From positions 1,089,001 to 1,153,000 of the forward strand of contig JAVGWX010000012.1 of NCBI GenBank assembly GCA_036924085.1: a DNA stretch of 64,000 bases. Reading direction: 5' to 3'. The position numbers were made by a program, and so were the translations under genes. Source of the stretch: Ariolimax columbianus (lineage: Eukaryota; Mollusca; Gastropoda; Stylommatophora; Arionidae). Position 1 is the first letter of the stretch, and the number at the start of each line of letters is the position of its first letter. Positions 33,233 to 45,797 of this stretch are shown piece after piece. The notes under the pieces are model-generated. The model saw only the letters and a list, made by a program, of their open reading frames with translations. It did no database searches and was not told where the DNA came from.

Positions 33233-33730
33233 CCACTTTATCTCCCCATTTCATCTCATCACTTTGTCTCCCTACTTTGTCTCCCCACTTTATCTCCACC
33301 ATTTATCTCCTAAATTTACCTCTCCACTTTGTCTCCCCACTTTATCTCCACAATTTATGTTCTAACTTTACCCCTCCACTTTGTCTCCCCACTTTATCTC
33401 CACAATTTATGTTCTAACTTTACCCCTCCACTTTGTCTCCCCACTTTATCTCCACAATTTATGTTCTAACTTTACCCCTCCACTTTGTCTCCCCACTTTA
33501 TCTCCACAATTTATGTTCTAACTTTACCCCTCCACTTTGTCTCCCCACTTTGTCTCCCCACTTTATCTCCACAATTTATGTTCTAACTTTACCCCTCCAC
33601 TTTGTCTCCCCACTTTATCTCCACAATTTATGTTCTAACTTTACCCCTCCACTTTGTCTCCCCACTTTATCTCCACAATTTATGTTCTAACTTTACCCCT
33701 CCACTTTGTCTCCCCACTTTGTCTCCCCAC
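33233..33730. repeat. 13-bp minisatellite organised as 52-bp tetramers
   Basis: The basic unit is ctccccactttat or relatives. Here four units (ctttgtctcccca, ctttatctccaca, atttatgttctaa and ctttacccctcca types) form a 52-bp higher-order repeat, present about seven times. Confidence 0.93.
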
Positions 33731-35150
33731 TTTATCTTCCCCATTTAATCTCCACAATTCATATAACCACTTCATTCTCTCCCACTTTATCTACAAAATC
33801 TAAATTTACCCCGTTATCTCTCCACTTTATATCTCTACTTTGTCTCCCTTACTTTATCTCCTCACTTTATCTCCCCCCTTTATCTCTCCCAAGTTATCTT
33901 CTCACTATATAATTCCACTTTATCTCTTTTACTTTATCTCCCCACATATCTCATAACTTTATATCCCCCACTATCTCTCAGCTGTATCTCTCAAAGTTAT
34001 CTCTCCATTGTATCTCCCCACTTTATATCACTCACTTTATCTCCCCACATTATCTTCTCATTTTATTTCCGCCACTTTATCTCCACACTTTATCTCCCTA
34101 CTTTATCTCCCTATTTTATCAGCCCACTTTATCTCCACACTTTATCTCCCCACTTTATCTCCCCACTTTATCTCCCCACTTTATCTCCCCACTTTATCTC
34201 CACACTTTATCTCCACACTTTATCTCCCCACTTTATCTCCCCACTTTATCTCCCCACTTTATCTCCCCACTTTATCTCCCCACTTTATCTCCACACTTTA
34301 TCTCCCCACTTTATCTCCCCACTTTATCTCCCAACTTTATCTCCCCACTTTATCTCCCCACTTTATCTCCCCACTTTATCTCCACACTTTATCTCTACAC
34401 TTTATCTCCCTACTTTATCTCCCTACTTTATCTCCCTATTTTATCAGCCCACTTTATCTCCACACTTTATCTCCCCACTTTATCTCCCCACTTTATCTCC
34501 CCACTTTATCTCCCCACCTTATCTCCCCACTTTATCGCCCCACTTTATCTCCCCACTTTATCTCCCCACTTTATCTCCACACTTTATCTCCACACTTTAT
34601 CTCCCCACTTTATCTCCCCCCTTTATCTCCCCACTTTATCTCCCCACTTTATCTCCACACTTTATCTCCCCACTTTATCTCCCCACTTTATCTCCCCACT
34701 TTATCTCCCCACTTTATCTCCCCACTTTATCTCCCCACTTTATCTCCCTACTTTATCTCCCTACTTTATCTCCACACTTTATCTCCCCACTTTATCTCCC
34801 CACTTTATCTCCCCACTTTATCTCCACACTTTATCTCCACACTTTATCTCCCCACTTTATCTCCCCACTTTATCTCCCCACTTTATCTCCCCACTTTATC
34901 TCCCCACTTTATCTCCCCACTTTATCTCCCTACTTTATCTCCCTACTTTATCTCCACACTTTATCTCCACACTTTATCTCCCCACTTTATCGCCCTTTTT
35001 TATCTCCACACTTTATCTCCACACTTTATCTCTCACTCTTAATCTCCCTTATTTTATCTCCCTATTTTATATCCATCAATTTATCTTTTTTATTTATCTC
35101 CCAACTTTAACCCTCTCACTTTATATCTCGCCCTTTATCTCTCGCACGAT
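33730..35150. repeat. 13-bp minisatellite, monomeric part
   Basis: About 100 copies of ctccccactttat. The rare word agccc occurs at 34121 and 34446, spaced 325 bp (25 units). The 344-codon frame at 34008-35042 is open because 3 x 13 bp contains no stop in that phase. The sense strand nearly lacks AG dinucleotides. Confidence 0.95.
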
Positions 35151-35159
35151 CTCTCCAAT

Positions 35160-35600
35160 TTATCTCTCCATCTCCCCCCACTGCCGACTCTGTGTTGATT
35201 CATTCCATGATAATTATGGGCTACCAATCCAAACTTGGAGATCTTCTACATCAGAATGCCGTTAGTGTAACCTTCTCATGTCGTATTATGTGATCATATA
35301 TTTAATATTGTTTTCATTGCTGGTGTCATGACAAGGATTAACGAAGGATCCATCTAAAACATAAACTGCATAATGTTGCCTCTTCAAAGGTTAATATTTT
35401 GTAACATGCGAGTAATTTGTCCAAATTGAATATGTATTGACAAAACATTTCCAGTTACTCACATTTTTGTATTGTGGCCAGTGAAGGAAATGAGGCCCGT
35501 CGCCGGGGGCCAGCTCAGTTTGGAGGCTGACTCTCAACATGGTGAAGCTGAGTCAAAAGTGTGCCAAAAGTGCTAAATATTTTTCTGATCTCAATAGGAA
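35160..35600. other. Low-copy segment
   Basis: Unique AT-rich sequence. No gene was recognised. Confidence 0.5.
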
Positions 35601-35609
35601 ACGGTAGAA

Positions 35610-35745
35610 TTATTAGGCCAGCTGTTGGCGCATATCAGATCGGTGGGCACATAGTTTTTAGGCCAGCTGTTAGCGCATATCAGATCGGTGGGCACATAGT
35701 TTTTAGGCCAGCTGTTGGCGCATATCAGATCGGTGGGGACAATTA
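35610..35745. repeat. Short minisatellite, 45-bp units
   Basis: Three copies with core ggccagctgttggcgcatat. Confidence 0.93.
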
Positions 35746-35789
35746 TAAGAATAACTTATCCTAGATGTCAACACAACATCAGGGATAGA

Positions 35790-35814
35790 CCCCCCCCCCC
35801 CCCCCCCCCCCCCC
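35790..35814. repeat. Poly-C tract
   Basis: A run of more than 20 C. Several similar C or G runs of 10-20 occur in the window (near 2007, 2503, 6444, 29299, 37124, 40606, 40637 and 46690). Confidence 0.9.
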
Positions 35815-36039
35815 GTATCCAAGCAATTGTCGTTGTCTCTAATCTCTCCATGTCAGTGTTTTCTATTTGGGCGTGCAGTCAGACGGGATCTCGACACAGT
35901 TCGTCTGATATGGCTGATCAAAACTATACCTACATGCCAGCAGACATCTTCGTTCATGACTAATTAATAGAAATGTGGAGAGCATTCTACCATAGCTTGT
36001 GTAATAGAATGAAGACTATCTTCTGGTTAGGCAAAAACA

Positions 36040-36262
36040 TACTGATCAGACATGTTAGTCAGGGGCTGGCACAACATACTGATCAGACATGTTAGTCACG
36101 GTTAGGCACAACATACTGATCAGACATGTTAGTCAGGGGCAGGCACAACATACTGATCAGACATGTTAGTCAGGGTCAGGCACAACATACTGATCAGACA
36201 TGTTAGTCAGGGTTAGGCACAACATACTGATCAGACATGTTAGTCAGGGTCAGGCACAACAT
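36040..36262. repeat. Minisatellite, 37-bp units
   Basis: Six copies with core catactgatcagacatgtta. Each contains the palindromic word tgatca. Confidence 0.92.
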
Positions 36263-36264
36263 GC

Positions 36265-37105
36265 TGAACACGACCTTCACCTTGGTTGCCTTGTAGTCCT
36301 TCCTGGATAATGGTTGCTTTGGTGAAACCCTTGCTAACGAGGCGGGAATAAACATGATCCTCGTAGTAGTGAAGTGATGGACAGAAGGTATTGCCTGTGA
36401 AGTCTCCAGTGATGGACAGAAGGTGCGCAGTTTGTGTTGGGTTGGTCCTATCCCGTTTTATTTGCTTTCATTTATTCCTTTCTTCAATTAGTTTCAGTGT
36501 TTCAGCCAGATAAGGAGTTTGCTTGAATACATCTTGTAATAGTTAGACGTAGCTATAAGAATATTGGACACGTGCCATGACCACTCTGCTGTAATGGCTG
36601 GACACAGAACGGCTATCTTTCAATAGCGACACAAAACCTCCAGCCAAGCAGGACGCCATCATGTTTGTGGGACTATCAAAGTTATCTACTGAGTCAGTAA
36701 TGGCGACATAATATTAAACTGAGTCAGCAATGACGCAAAACATGTTAGTCCGAGTCAGTGGAATCAGAAATAACAAGAAATCCAATATACTCTAAACGAA
36801 ACCGTTAACTGACATCTTTTCTCTGACTGGCTCCATTTTCTCGTTTGTCGAATTCCTTTTCCTGATGCAGATCTCCCAGAAATGTGCGGCGGTCGCAGGG
36901 ACAGAATGGAGGAAATCTTCTTATGATCAGGCCTGAATGTTGACTCTTATTGGCACGAGGACTTGTAGGTGTTCCTGATTAACATGAACCCTAAGACTGG
37001 CCGCCATATCTTATTGCTAGAACACTTAGATCTTCTGTGATAAACATATCGGCAAGGGAAAGCAGTTTGACGTCCTGGTCTTAGATTATTGTCTGTGACA
37101 TCTCG
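36265..37105. other. Low-copy segment, one unexplained minus-strand open stretch
   Basis: Unique sequence of about 840 bp. On the minus strand about 36265-36395 can be read without stops, including LHYYEDHVYSRLVSKGF, which looks protein-like but matches no family I recognise. No splice-bounded exon was established. Confidence 0.35.
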
Positions 37106-37109
37106 TTCC

Positions 37110-37505
37110 CACACCCTACAGACCCCCCCCCCCCCTACCCTCACCCCCACAACACCCTACAACCTCTCTTCCCCCCTCACCCCCACAACACCCTACAACC
37201 TCTCTTCCCCCCTCACCCTCACAACACCCTACAACCTCTCTTCCCCCCTCACCCCCACAACACCCTACAACCTCTCTTCCCCCCTCACCCCCACAACACC
37301 CTACAACCTCTCTTCCCCCCTCACCCCCACAACACCCTACAACCTCTCTTCCCCCCTCACCCCCACAACACCCTACAGACCCCCCCCCCTACCCTCACCC
37401 CCACAACACCCTACAACCTCTCTTCCCCCCTCACCCCCACAACACCCTACAACCTCTCTTCCCCCCTCACCCCCACAACACCCTACAACCTCTCTCCCCC
37501 CCTTC
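37110..37505. repeat. Minisatellite, 36-bp units
   Basis: About ten copies with core ccacaacaccctacaacctc plus tcttcccccctcac. The unit is a multiple of three, so the frame is open. Confidence 0.94.
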
Positions 37506-37509
37506 CCAC

Positions 37510-37785
37510 TACACCTCCCCGAGATACATTACCGTTCCACAACAATGGCCACGTCTGGTTCTATCAGTGTTTAGACTCAGGCTGTGCGAAATGAGATCAA
37601 ATGGCGTTAGACAATTATAGCTGTGTCTGAATATGCTCGCCAATTTGCTGGAAGGAAGTCTGGGTCATTTATACCAGGAATGTTCCTTTGGAGCATTCTA
37701 GCTTCTCTGTATGGATGGCTATTCGTTCAGCGTCTTTCTGTTTTTATGTCAGATAAACTAGCTTCCGGTTTGTGAATAATACAGA
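37510..37785. other. Low-copy spacer
   Basis: Unique sequence. Nothing recognised. Confidence 0.5.
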
Positions 37786-37789
37786 CTAC

Positions 37790-39385
37790 ATCACACTCTA
37801 AACACACTACACACATACAACACCCAAACTACACACATACAACACAAAAACGACACACATACAACACACAAACTACACACAAACAACACACATACTACAC
37901 ACATACTACACACATACTACACACATACTACACACATACTACACAAACTACACACATACTACACACATACTACACACATACTACACACATACTATACACA
38001 ACATACTACACACAACATACTACACACAACATACTACACACACATACTACACACACATACTACACACAACATACTACACACAACATACTACACACAACAT
38101 ACTACACACAACATATTACACACAACATACTATACGCATACTACACACATACTACACACACATACTACACACACATACTACACACACATACTACACATGC
38201 ACATACTACACACATACTACACACAACATACTACACACAACATACTACACACAACATACTACACACAACATACTACACACACATACTACACACAACATAC
38301 TACACACAACATACTACACACAACATATTACACACAACATACTATACGCATACTACACACATAATACACACACATACTACACACACATACTACACACACA
38401 TACTACACACACATACAACACACATACAACACACACACATACTACACTCACGTACTACACACACACATACTACACAAACATACTACACACACACATACTA
38501 CACACACACATATACTACACACACATACTACACACACATACTACAGACACACATACTACACAAACACATACTACACACATACTACACACACACATACTAC
38601 ACACACACATACTACACACACAATACACACATGTTACATACACACTACACACATACTACACACATACATGTTACACACATACTACACACACATACTACAC
38701 ACACACACACTACACACATACTACATAAACACTACACACATACTACACACACACATACTACACACACACACTACACACATACTAAATATACACTACACAC
38801 ATACTACACACATATACTACACACAGATACTACATACACATACTACACACACATACTACACACATACATATAACACACATACTGCACACACACATACTAC
38901 ACATACACACATACTACACACATACTACACACACATACTACACACATACATACTACGCATATACTACACACAAATACTACATACACATACTACACACACA
39001 TACATAATACACACATACACACTACACACATACACACACATGTTACACACTAATACTACACACACACACACACATATACTACACACATACTACACACCCA
39101 CACACATACTACACTCACATACATACTACACACACATACATACTACACACATGCACACTACACCCATACTACACACACATACTAGACACACCTACTACAC
39201 ACATATTACACCCATATTACACACACAATACACACACACAAACTACACACACATACTACACACATATTACACCCATATTACACACACATTACACACACAT
39301 ACTACACACACATACTACACACATACTATACACACATTCTACACACATATTACGCCCATATTACATATACACCAGCCTAGAAAGA
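37790..39385. repeat. AC-rich array (tactacacacaca)
   Basis: About 1.6 kb of variable 11-16 bp units built from cacacatactac. Block duplications are visible: for example caacatattacacacaacatactatacgcatac near 38108 recurs near 38318. Confidence 0.94.
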
Positions 39386-40130
39386 AATACATTAGACATT
39401 CTAGGGAGACATGCAAGAGACATTCTAAGGAGACATACACCAGCCTAGGGCGACATACACCCGCCTAGGGCGACATACACCAGCCTAGGGAGACATACTC
39501 CAGACAGTCTGAGGAGACATACTCCAGCCTAGGGCGACATACAACAGCCTAGGCAGACATACTCCAGAGAGTCTAAGGAGACATACTCCAGCCTAGGGCG
39601 ACATACACCAGCCTAGGGAGACATACTCCAGACAGTCTAAGGAGACATACACCAACCTAGGGAGACATACACCAGATAGTCTAGGGAGACATACACCAGC
39701 CTAGCGAGACATACACCAGATAGTCTAGGGAGACATACACCAGCCTAGCGAGACATACACCAGCCCAGGGAGACATACACCAGACAGCCTAGGGAGACAT
39801 ATACCAGACAGCCTAGGGAGACATACACCAGCCTAGGGAGACATACACCAGGCAAGGGATATATACAACAGACAGCCTAGGGAGACATTCACCAGCCTAG
39901 GGAGACATACACCAGCCTAGAGAGACATACACCAGCCTAGAGAGACATAAACCAAACAGCCTAGAGAGACATACACCAGCCTAGAGAGACATACACCAGC
40001 CTAGAGAGACATAAACCAAACAGCCTAGAGAGACATACACCAGCCTAGGGAGACATACACCAGACAGCCTAGAGAGACATACACCAGCCTAGAGAGACAT
40101 ACACCAAACAGCCTAGAGACATTCACACGA
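39385..40130. repeat. Minisatellite, ~20-bp units
   Basis: About 36 copies of agcctagggagacatacacc with inserts of agacagt or aaacagcc. Confidence 0.93.
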
Positions 40131-40134
40131 AACA

Positions 40135-40660
40135 GTATAGTCAAGTGAAAATCGCACACGAAATGAACTCATTCCGTTCCTGTGACAAACGCCCATCACT
40201 GCCTGGTCTCGTTAGGCAATTGGACCAAAAAGAAAGACCAGAATAAAATTATTTGTTTTGACCTTTTGACCTTCCGGAGCGTGAGAAGGAATGCGCCCTG
40301 ATGTGGTCTATCTGTGGTTAGTCACTATTGGCTTCCACTAGATGTCGGTGAGATTTCAATTTGCAACTTGGCAGAGTGAAGCGCACCGTGGCCCACATGT
40401 TGATCCCACACATTTGAGAGGCAGCAGCTCTACCTGCTCTGCCACATCAGGGTTAGACGATCATTGCACAGAACAATTAAGCCAAATAAGCTGTCTGTTG
40501 AAGAGTTCACACCACAGGCTTCCTTAAAGGAGGGCAACTATAGTGGATACCCGATGATCACGTTGTAGGGGAAAAGTGCAGGACAATGTAGATTGACACG
40601 TTAGGGGGGGGGGGGATATTGGGGGAAAAGGGAGGGGGGGGGGGGGTTCTTGAAAACGAG
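40135..40660. other. Low-copy segment with a weak tRNA-like word (minus)
   Basis: Unique sequence. On the minus strand at about 40400-40450, tggcagagcaggtagagc resembles a tRNA A-box region, but the B box is poor, so at most this is a decayed SINE. G homopolymers lie near 40606 and 40637. Confidence 0.35.
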
Positions 40661-40679
40661 AGTTGACATTCTCCCACAG

Positions 40680-41560
40680 ACAGAAACAACTACACACCCA
40701 CACTTCTACACACCCACACTTCTACACACCCAAACTTCTACACACCTACACTTTTACACACCCACACTTCTACACAACCACACTTCTACACACCTACACT
40801 TATACACAACCACACTTCTACACACCTACACTTTTACACACCCACACTTCTACACACCCACACTTTTACACACCCACACTTCTACACAACCACACTTCTA
40901 CACACCTACACTTATACACAACCACACTTCTACACACCCACACTTCTACACACCTATACTTTTACACACCCACACTTCTACACAACCACACTTCTACACA
41001 CCTACACTTTTACACACCCACACTTTTACACACCCACACTTACACACAACCACACTTCTACACACCTACACTTTTACACACCCACACTTTTACACACCCA
41101 CACTTCTACACACCCACACTTCTACACAACCACACTTCTACACACCTACACTTATACACAACCACACTTCTACACACCCACACTTCTACACACCTACACT
41201 TTTACACACCCACACTTCTACACAACCACACTTCTACACACCCACACTTCTACACACCCACACTTCTACACAACCACACTTCTACACACCCACACTTCTA
41301 CACAACCACACTTCTACACAACCACACTTCTACACACCCACACCTCTACACAACCACACTTCTACACACCCACACTTCTACACACCCACACTTCTACACA
41401 ACCACACTTCTACACAACCACACTTCTACACACCCACACTTCTACACACCCACACTTCTACACACCCACACTTCTACACACCCACACTTCTACACACCCA
41501 CACTTCTACACACCCACACTTCTACACAACCACACTTCTACACACCCACACTTCTACACC
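40680..41560. repeat. Minisatellite, 16-bp units
   Basis: About 55 copies of acacttctacacaccc with lettered variants (acaaccac, ttttac, ttatac) in recurring orders, implying block duplications. The 306- and 323-codon frames are artefacts with a 16-residue period. Confidence 0.95.
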
Positions 41561-41649
41561 TCGCCCGTAGCAGATCCATGAAGAGCAGTAGAGATCGAGG
41601 CGTGTGGATTTATTCCATGATTACCAATCTGTAGCAGGGCCAGGTTAGA

Positions 41650-41770
41650 GAAAATTGGGTCAACACAGCGCCGATGTCAGGGCGGAGGGAAAACTGGGTC
41701 AACACAGCGCCGATGTCAGGGCGGAAGGGAAACTGGGTCAACACAGCCCCGATGTCAGGGCGGAGGGAAT
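41650..41770. repeat. Short minisatellite, ~38-bp units
   Basis: Three copies with core caacacagcgccgatgtcag. Confidence 0.9.
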
Positions 41771-41777
41771 AGGACAC

Positions 41778-42170
41778 GTGAGACAGAAGTGAGACAAAGT
41801 GAGACAGAAGTGAGACAAAGGGAGTCAGGAGTGACACAAAGTGAGACAGAAGGGAGACAAAAGTTAAACGGAAGTCAGACAAAGTGGGACATAAGGGAGA
41901 CTAAAGTGAGACAGAAAGAAGACAAAGTGAGACAGAAGGGAGACAAAAATGAGACATAATTCAGATACAGTGAGACAGAAGGGAGACAAAAGTGATTCAG
42001 ATGGGAGACAAAGTGAGACAGAAGGGAGACAAAAGTGAGGCAGATGGGAGACAAAGTGAGACAGAAGGGAGACAAAAGTGAGACAAAAGTCAGACAAAGT
42101 AAGACAGAAGTCAGACAAAGTGAGACAGAAGTCAGACAAAGTGAGACAGAAGTGAGACAAAAGTAAGACA
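41778..42170. repeat. Purine-rich minisatellite, ~21-bp units
   Basis: About 18 copies of gtgagacagaagggagacaa and relatives. Confidence 0.92.
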
Positions 42171-42174
42171 TAGA

Positions 42175-42620
42175 TGTAACACCTTTTGACTCTCTGTCGT
42201 TATTTGAGCGACTGAGAATGGTACGTCAGGCCGTCAAGTTTAGAATGACAAAGTGACAGGTAGAGATGAGGCAATGTAATTCGAGATGGGAGAATCAAAG
42301 ATATGATTGACGGATGACCAGTCGACTGAGAGGGCGCACTCGATCGCAATCGTGGTTTAACGGTTCTAGAATGGGTCTTTAAAGAGTGAAGACATGGGAT
42401 ATTTGGCTCACTATCCTCCCTGGGCCATTGTAGGAGTGCCTTTTGGAGCGAAATTCTAGTCATACTTTGATCAACGAAAGGCTAGGGAACGTATCTGTAA
42501 CGCTCACAGTGATCAGCTCTGGTGATCTGATGGGATGAGAGACAAGTGAACGTATCTGTAACGTTCACAGTCGTCACCGCCGCTGATCTGTTGAGGGCGA
42601 CAGATAAACTGAGGGTATAA
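42175..42620. other. Low-copy segment
   Basis: Unique sequence with one short direct repeat (gtgaacgtatctgtaacg-type words near 42488 and 42547). No gene was recognised. Confidence 0.5.
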
Positions 42621-42631
42621 ACTCAGTGGCA

Positions 42632-42760
42632 GTTCAGGAGATGTCAGTTCAGGAGGTGTTAGTTCAGGAGGTGTTAGTTCAGGAGGTGTCAGTTCAGGAG
42701 ATGTCAGTTCAGGAGGTGTCAGTTCAGGAGGTGTCAGTTCAGGAGATGTCAGTTCATGAG
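42632..42760. repeat. Short minisatellite, 15-bp units
   Basis: About eight copies of gtcagttcaggaggt. Confidence 0.92.
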
Positions 42761-43047
42761 GTGCTGATGAGGTAGTGATCCAACCGATTATATGCATAAG
42801 TCAGGTCAGGCAAGTCGGCCATAGCTCTCTTAAACAAATGAGATGTACCTTAAGACTCCCCAGGCAGCACTCACAAACGTAGCTATCATTGCACAGCGCA
42901 GAACCGACGACCGTCAGAAATCAACATCAGCACCAACTGCCAAATGGGCACATGAGATTCCAGACAAGAAAGTAACGTAACATCTTTATACTGGTTTAGA
43001 AGACTGCAAAGTCTGTATACAACCAGTTTCATTTACATTACCTTGCT

Positions 43048-43737
43048 CTAAAAGCAGTGCCCATTCAATCCATTCTTAAATGCATTAACTGTCCCTGCCT
43101 CCACTACCTCCCGTGTCAATGCATTCCAAGCATTCACCACTCTCTGACTACAAAAATATTTCCTAATTTCTAATCTGGACCTCTCCTTACTTAATTTGTA
43201 GCTTGGCCCTCGTGTTATTGTAGGTGGTTGTATTTTTGAAAACTTGTTATAGTCTAATGTATCCGTTCCTCTGATCATCTTATAAACCTGTATTAAGTCA
43301 CCGCGAATTCTTCTCTTTTCTAGACACTGTAGGCCGGGTTTTCTGAATCTTGCCTCATAACTGTAATTCTGGAATCCCACTATCAGCTTTGTCGCACTTT
43401 TTTGTATACTTTCCAGCATGTTTATATCCTCTCTATGATAAGGACTCCACACCTGTACACAATACTCCAATCTAGGTCTAACTAATGCTTTATACAGTTT
43501 GACTATCAATTCCTTGCTCCTATGTTTAATATTTCTTTTTATCATACCTAACATTGCATTTGTCTTTTTTACTGCCACCTGAGCTTGTTCATTCACCTTA
43601 CCTGTATGATCTATTATAACCCCTAGGTCCCTTTCCTTATCTATCTTTCTAATATTGTTTTCTCCCATTCTGTAATTATGTCCCATATTGGATCTACCCA
43701 TGTGGATGACTGTACATTTATCTAAATTAAACTCCAT
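43048..43737 (-). pseudogene. CR1-like RT thumb and C-terminal region, copy 3
   Basis: 229 open codons begin MEFNLDKCTVIHMGRSNM and run through LVRPRLEYCVQVWSPYH to RVVNAWNAL, parallel to residues about 125-356 of copy 2. The upstream palm is out of frame, so this is a fragment. Confidence 0.92.
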
Positions 43738-44231
43738 TTGCCAGATTACAGACCATTGTTGAATTTTATCTCAATCCGACCTCAATATATCTACTTCTGC
43801 TTTAGATGAGACACTACTGCATAGTTTTGTGTCATCAGCAAATTTTTCAATCATAGATCCCATATTAATGTCCAAATCATTTATATATATATATCACGAA
43901 CAAAATTGGTCCCAAAATCGAGCCCTTGTGGCACTCCACTTTTTATTCCACGCCACTCAGAGTACTCCTTATTTATGCCCACCCTATGGATTCTTTCCGT
44001 TACCCACAATTTTCAATCCATTTGGCAACTTCCCCACCTATTCCATGTGATTTTAACTTTCGAAATAATCTTTGATGAAGTACTCTTTCAAAGGCATTTG
44101 CAAAATCTAGATAAATAACGTTCACTTGCGCCCCTTTATCTATCATTTTAGTAATCTCCTCCATGAATTCTAATAAATGTGTTAAGCATGATCTCCGTCT
44201 AATAAACCCATGCTGACTATTTATGATTACA

Positions 44232-44567
44232 TTAAATTTGTCTTAATGCATTATTGATTATTGACTCTAAAAATTTACAGACTATGCTCGTTAAACTCAC
44301 CGGTCTATGATTTGCTGGATCTGATTTTTTGCCTTTTTTGAATAAGGGGATCACTCCTGCATCTTTCCTATCCCGTGGAACAATCTCTTTTTTAAGTGAT
44401 TGAGAACATAATATAGCCAATGGTTTTGCTAGTTGGTCTCTAATTTCATACAGCAATTTTGGATGAATGCCATCATGACCTGGACATTTATCCACTTTCA
44501 ACCCCTCCAATTTTTTAAAAACCATTTCCTCTGTAATACAGATTGATCTTAATCCCGCTGTATCCAT
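44232..44567 (-). pseudogene. CR1-like RT fingers, copy 3
   Basis: 111 codons contain KLEGLKVDKCPGHDGIHP, the VPRDRKDAGVIPLFKKGKK word and NHRPVSLTSIVCKFLES. An Asn-Tyr-Arg-Pro motif has become Asn-His-Arg-Pro. A small deletion near 44245 ends the frame. Confidence 0.9.
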
Positions 44568-44999
44568 GTCTCTTTGAAAAATATCTAAAGGCTCTGGGAT
44601 CTTGGAGCAGTCCTCTTTTGTGTAGACTGTGCCAAAGTACTGAGTGAGTAGATTAGCTGCCTCCCTATTCTCACTTATTATTTTCCCTGTACTGTCTATG
44701 AGATGGCCTACTTTGTCTTTCGTTCTTTGTTTATTTCTAACATAAGAGAAGAAGCTTTTACTGTCAGTCTTGAACCTCTGAGCAAGTTTTTTTCTAAGTC
44801 TATTTTTGCTGTTTTATTCGCTTTCTGAGATATGTTCTGCTTGTCCAAATATTTTAAATATGTTTCTTTTGATTTTCCTGCCTTTATATATTTTTTCCAT
44901 GCTTTATTTTTAGCTTTTCTGCGTTTCACTACAAATCTAGTTATCCATTTGTTACGCTTTGGGGTTTACCTCCCTACATGGAACACATTCCTCTTTTAG

Positions 45000-45350
45000 T
45001 AGTTAAAACAAGATTTGTATTGCGTTTAATTTATATTAGGATAGATTATATAACTGGGTGTTATAGTTTCAGGGATTCCGTCTAGCCCATGCTAACCTAA
45101 CATTCTCTGCGTTAGAAAGATTCAGATTCGTTTAGTTAGTTACGTTTTGTTTTTATCATGTTGTAACAAACTATTTTTGGTAATAAACGAATATCTTGTT
45201 TTTATGTTTAACGGAAATTTGAGTGTTTACTATGTTGAAGTCTTACGTCGTCCAGTATTAGATGTTGTAACTCTTACAGTCTGAAGGAAATCTGCCACAA
45301 ATATCTAAACATCGTTGCTCGTGGCAAAAATAGATAGTAAGGTTGCGTAG
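45000..45350. other. Low-copy AT-rich segment
   Basis: Unique sequence downstream of CR1-like copy 3. No gene was recognised. Confidence 0.5.
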
Positions 45351-45356
45351 CACTAT

Positions 45357-45430
45357 TACTCTCTCTCTCTCTGTCTCTCCCTCTTTCTCTCTCTATTAAT
45401 CTCTCTCTCTCTATCTATCTCACTCTTTCC
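45357..45430. repeat. (CT)n microsatellite
   Basis: ctctctct with interruptions. Confidence 0.9.
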
Positions 45431-45564
45431 TTTCTCACCCACACGCACCCACAGTGTTCATTATATCAGCCACATTGACAGGATAATATGGTCTATGGCT
45501 ACACATTCACTTTCATTAACCTGAGATGTGATATGACTTAAAATGCAACAACCAGGTGATGGAA

Positions 45565-45725
45565 TAGTGTGCATCACGCGTGACAGCTGTCGATCCAAAC
45601 CGCTTCTACCCTCCACAAGGTGTACATCACGCGTGACAGCTGTCGATCCAAACCACTTCTACCCTCCACAAGGTGTACATCACGCGTGACAGCTGTCGAT
45701 CCAAACCACTTCTACCCTCCACAAA
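45565..45725. repeat. Minisatellite, 53-bp units carrying two palindromes
   Basis: Three copies. Each unit contains tcacgcgtga and, immediately overlapping, gacagctgtc, both perfect 10-bp palindromes. Confidence 0.93.
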
Positions 45726-45797
45726 ACACAAGCTCGCGATTACATTTTCTCACGATACCAATCTAATTCATTTCAGTAATCAGAAAACAAAATATTG

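Larger units (their letters stand above)
42976..44995 (-). mobile_element. CR1-like non-LTR retrotransposon, copy 3 (degenerate)
   Basis: Minus-strand order: linker after the endonuclease (about 44995-44600), RT fingers with DGIHPKLLYEI and NHRPVSLTSIVCK (44567-44232), decayed palm (about 44120-43750), then a 229-codon open C-terminal part (43737-43048) and a 3' UTR to 42976. It is 5' truncated just after the endonuclease. Frameshifts separate fingers, palm and thumb. The 3' UTR words match copies 1, 2 and 4. Confidence 0.94.

Noticed and set aside
34008..35042. 344-codon frame with a hydrophobic LPTLSPHFISPLY period
   Set aside because: A 13-bp unit read through 39-bp cycles without stops. 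The apparent membrane-protein look is accidental.
40395..40455. tRNA gene or SINE on the minus strand
   Set aside because: An A-box-like word is present but the B box and ends are missing. Kept only as a remark.
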